From contig NZ_BBJO01000009.1 in the NCBI RefSeq assembly GCF_000739575.1, positions 1 through 64,000 on the forward strand: a stretch of 64,000 bases of DNA, in the 5' to 3' direction. Under the pieces are notes generated by a model. The model had not been told where the DNA came from and did no database searches. It worked only from the letters and a program-made list of their open reading frames with translations. The position numbers and the translations under genes were made by a program. Of this stretch, positions 63,211 through 64,000 are shown piece by piece (positions within the stretch are counted from its first letter, which is position 1; every line of letters begins with the position of its first letter). The DNA is from Halobellus rufus (GTDB taxonomy: Archaea > Halobacteriota > Halobacteria > Halobacteriales > Haloferacaceae).

Positions 63211-64000
63211 ATGACCACCGGATCACCCGAGAACGTTCTCTTCGTGGTGATGGACACGGTCCGAAAGGACCGGCTCACGCCCTACGGGTACGATCGCCCC
63301 ACGACGCCGAACTTGGAAGCCTTCGCCGAGGAGGCGACGGTCTTCGAGCAGGCGGTCGCACCCGCGCCGTGGACGCTGCCGGTCCACGCCTCGCTCTTCA
63401 CCGGGATGTACCCCTCACAGCACGGGGCGGATCAGGAGAACCCCTATCTGGAGGGAGTGACGACGCTGGCGGAGACGCTCTCGGCGGCGGGGTACGACAC
63501 GGCCTGTTACTCCTCGAACGCGTGGATCACGCCCTACACCCACCTCACCGACGGGTTCGACGACCAGGACAACTTCTTCGAGGTGATGCCCGGCGAGTTC
63601 CTCTCGGGACCGCTGGCCCGCGCGTGGAAGGCGATGAACGACAACGAGGCGCTGCGAGCGATGGCCGACAAGATCGTCAGCCTCGGCAACACCGCCCACG
63701 AGTTCTTCGCGGGCGGCGGGAGCGCCGACTCGAAGACGCCCGCCGTCGTCGACCGCACGAAGTCGTTCATCGAGGATTCGGACCGATCGTTCGCGTTCAT
63801 CAACCTGATGGACGCGCACCTGCCGTATCACCCGCCCGAGGAGTTCGCCGAGGAGTTCGCCCCCGGCGTCGACTCGACCGAGGTGTGTCAGAACTCCAAG
63901 GAGTACAACTCCGGCGCGCGCGACATCGACGACGACGAGTGGGACGACATCCGCGGGCTGTACGACGCCGAAATCGCGCACATCGACGACCAACTCGGGC
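63211..64000 (+). CDS. Sulfatase-fold hydrolase, 3' end beyond window
   Basis: At least 263 residues, cut by the window end. Opens MTTGSPENVLFVVMDTVRKD (metal-binding Asp) and has the family block TLPVHASLFTG. Where sulfatases have Cys/Ser-x-Pro-x-Arg, this protein has Thr-Leu-Pro-Val-His, so it cannot form formylglycine and lacks the usual Arg. It may therefore be a phosphatase or phosphotransferase (as in lipid or glycan modification), or use Thr as nucleophile. LMDAHLPYHPPEEF is also typical of the fold. Confidence 0.8.
   Translation, partial: MTTGSPENVLFVVMDTVRKDRLTPYGYDRPTTPNLEAFAEEATVFEQAVAPAPWTLPVHASLFTGMYPSQHGADQENPYLEGVTTLAETLSAAGYDTACYSSNAWITPYTHLTDGFDDQDNFFEVMPGEFLSGPLARAWKAMNDNEALRAMADKIVSLGNTAHEFFAGGGSADSKTPAVVDRTKSFIEDSDRSFAFINLMDAHLPYHPPEEFAEEFAPGVDSTEVCQNSKEYNSGARDIDDDEWDDIRGLYDAEIAHIDDQLG

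Overview
The window is chromosomal DNA from an extremely halophilic archaeon (class Halobacteria). The evidence is very high GC, strongly acidic proteins, twin-arginine signal sequences, and archaeal replication and repair genes (Orc1/Cdc6, the PolD small subunit, Hef, Hel308). Archaeal PurO, a KEOPS Cgi121 subunit and many haloarchaea-only families point the same way. The genus cannot be fixed from the sequence; gene content is compatible with Haloferacales.

Layout: 1-3.2 kb holds the end of upp, a small zinc-finger protein, a membrane protein, an IMPACT/YigZ protein and an ACT-domain regulator. From 3.3 to 8.3 kb lies what looks like the main replication origin: orc1 (minus strand), an AT-rich unwinding region framed by two near-identical inverted origin recognition boxes with G-strings, and a GTPase / DUF2073 / zinc-ribbon operon matching the origin-associated oapABC cluster. 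From 8.4 to 11.4 kb are small conserved haloarchaeal genes and a methyltransferase, then a 15-bp minisatellite. From 11.5 to 15.9 kb is a thiamine-type ABC transporter operon. From 16 to 24 kb are an AI-2E-family permease, Hef, a ferredoxin, Hel308 (broken by a 1-base frameshift), Cgi121 and TatA. From 24 to 26.3 kb two membrane-anchored winged-helix proteins flank a zinc-motif membrane protein.

The most distinctive region is 26.6-35.6 kb. Five paralogous exported proteins carry TasA/camelysin-like (SipW-type) signal sequences. Two of them have a von Willebrand A domain spliced into the middle of the fold. They are followed by a dedicated signal peptidase I, a sequon-rich acidic stalk protein and a 45-residue membrane protein, the last genes overlapping stop-to-start. 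I read this as a surface-fibre or adhesion system with its own processing enzyme. One gene in it also has a 1-base frameshift.

After tRNA-Gln(CTG) at 35.7 kb come mostly housekeeping genes: a CPBP protease, purO, a phosphoesterase, aspartate kinase, the PolD small subunit next to a Sec11-type signal peptidase, and a DedA protein. Tetrapyrrole synthesis follows (hemB, hemL, then hemC-cobA-hemD), interrupted by two complete amt-glnK ammonium transport/PII cassettes in tandem. The window ends with a DHH/RecJ-like nuclease, several membrane or exported proteins of unknown function, a NifU-like scaffold and the start of a sulfatase-fold hydrolase.

No CRISPR array, rRNA, intact insertion sequence or prophage was recognised.
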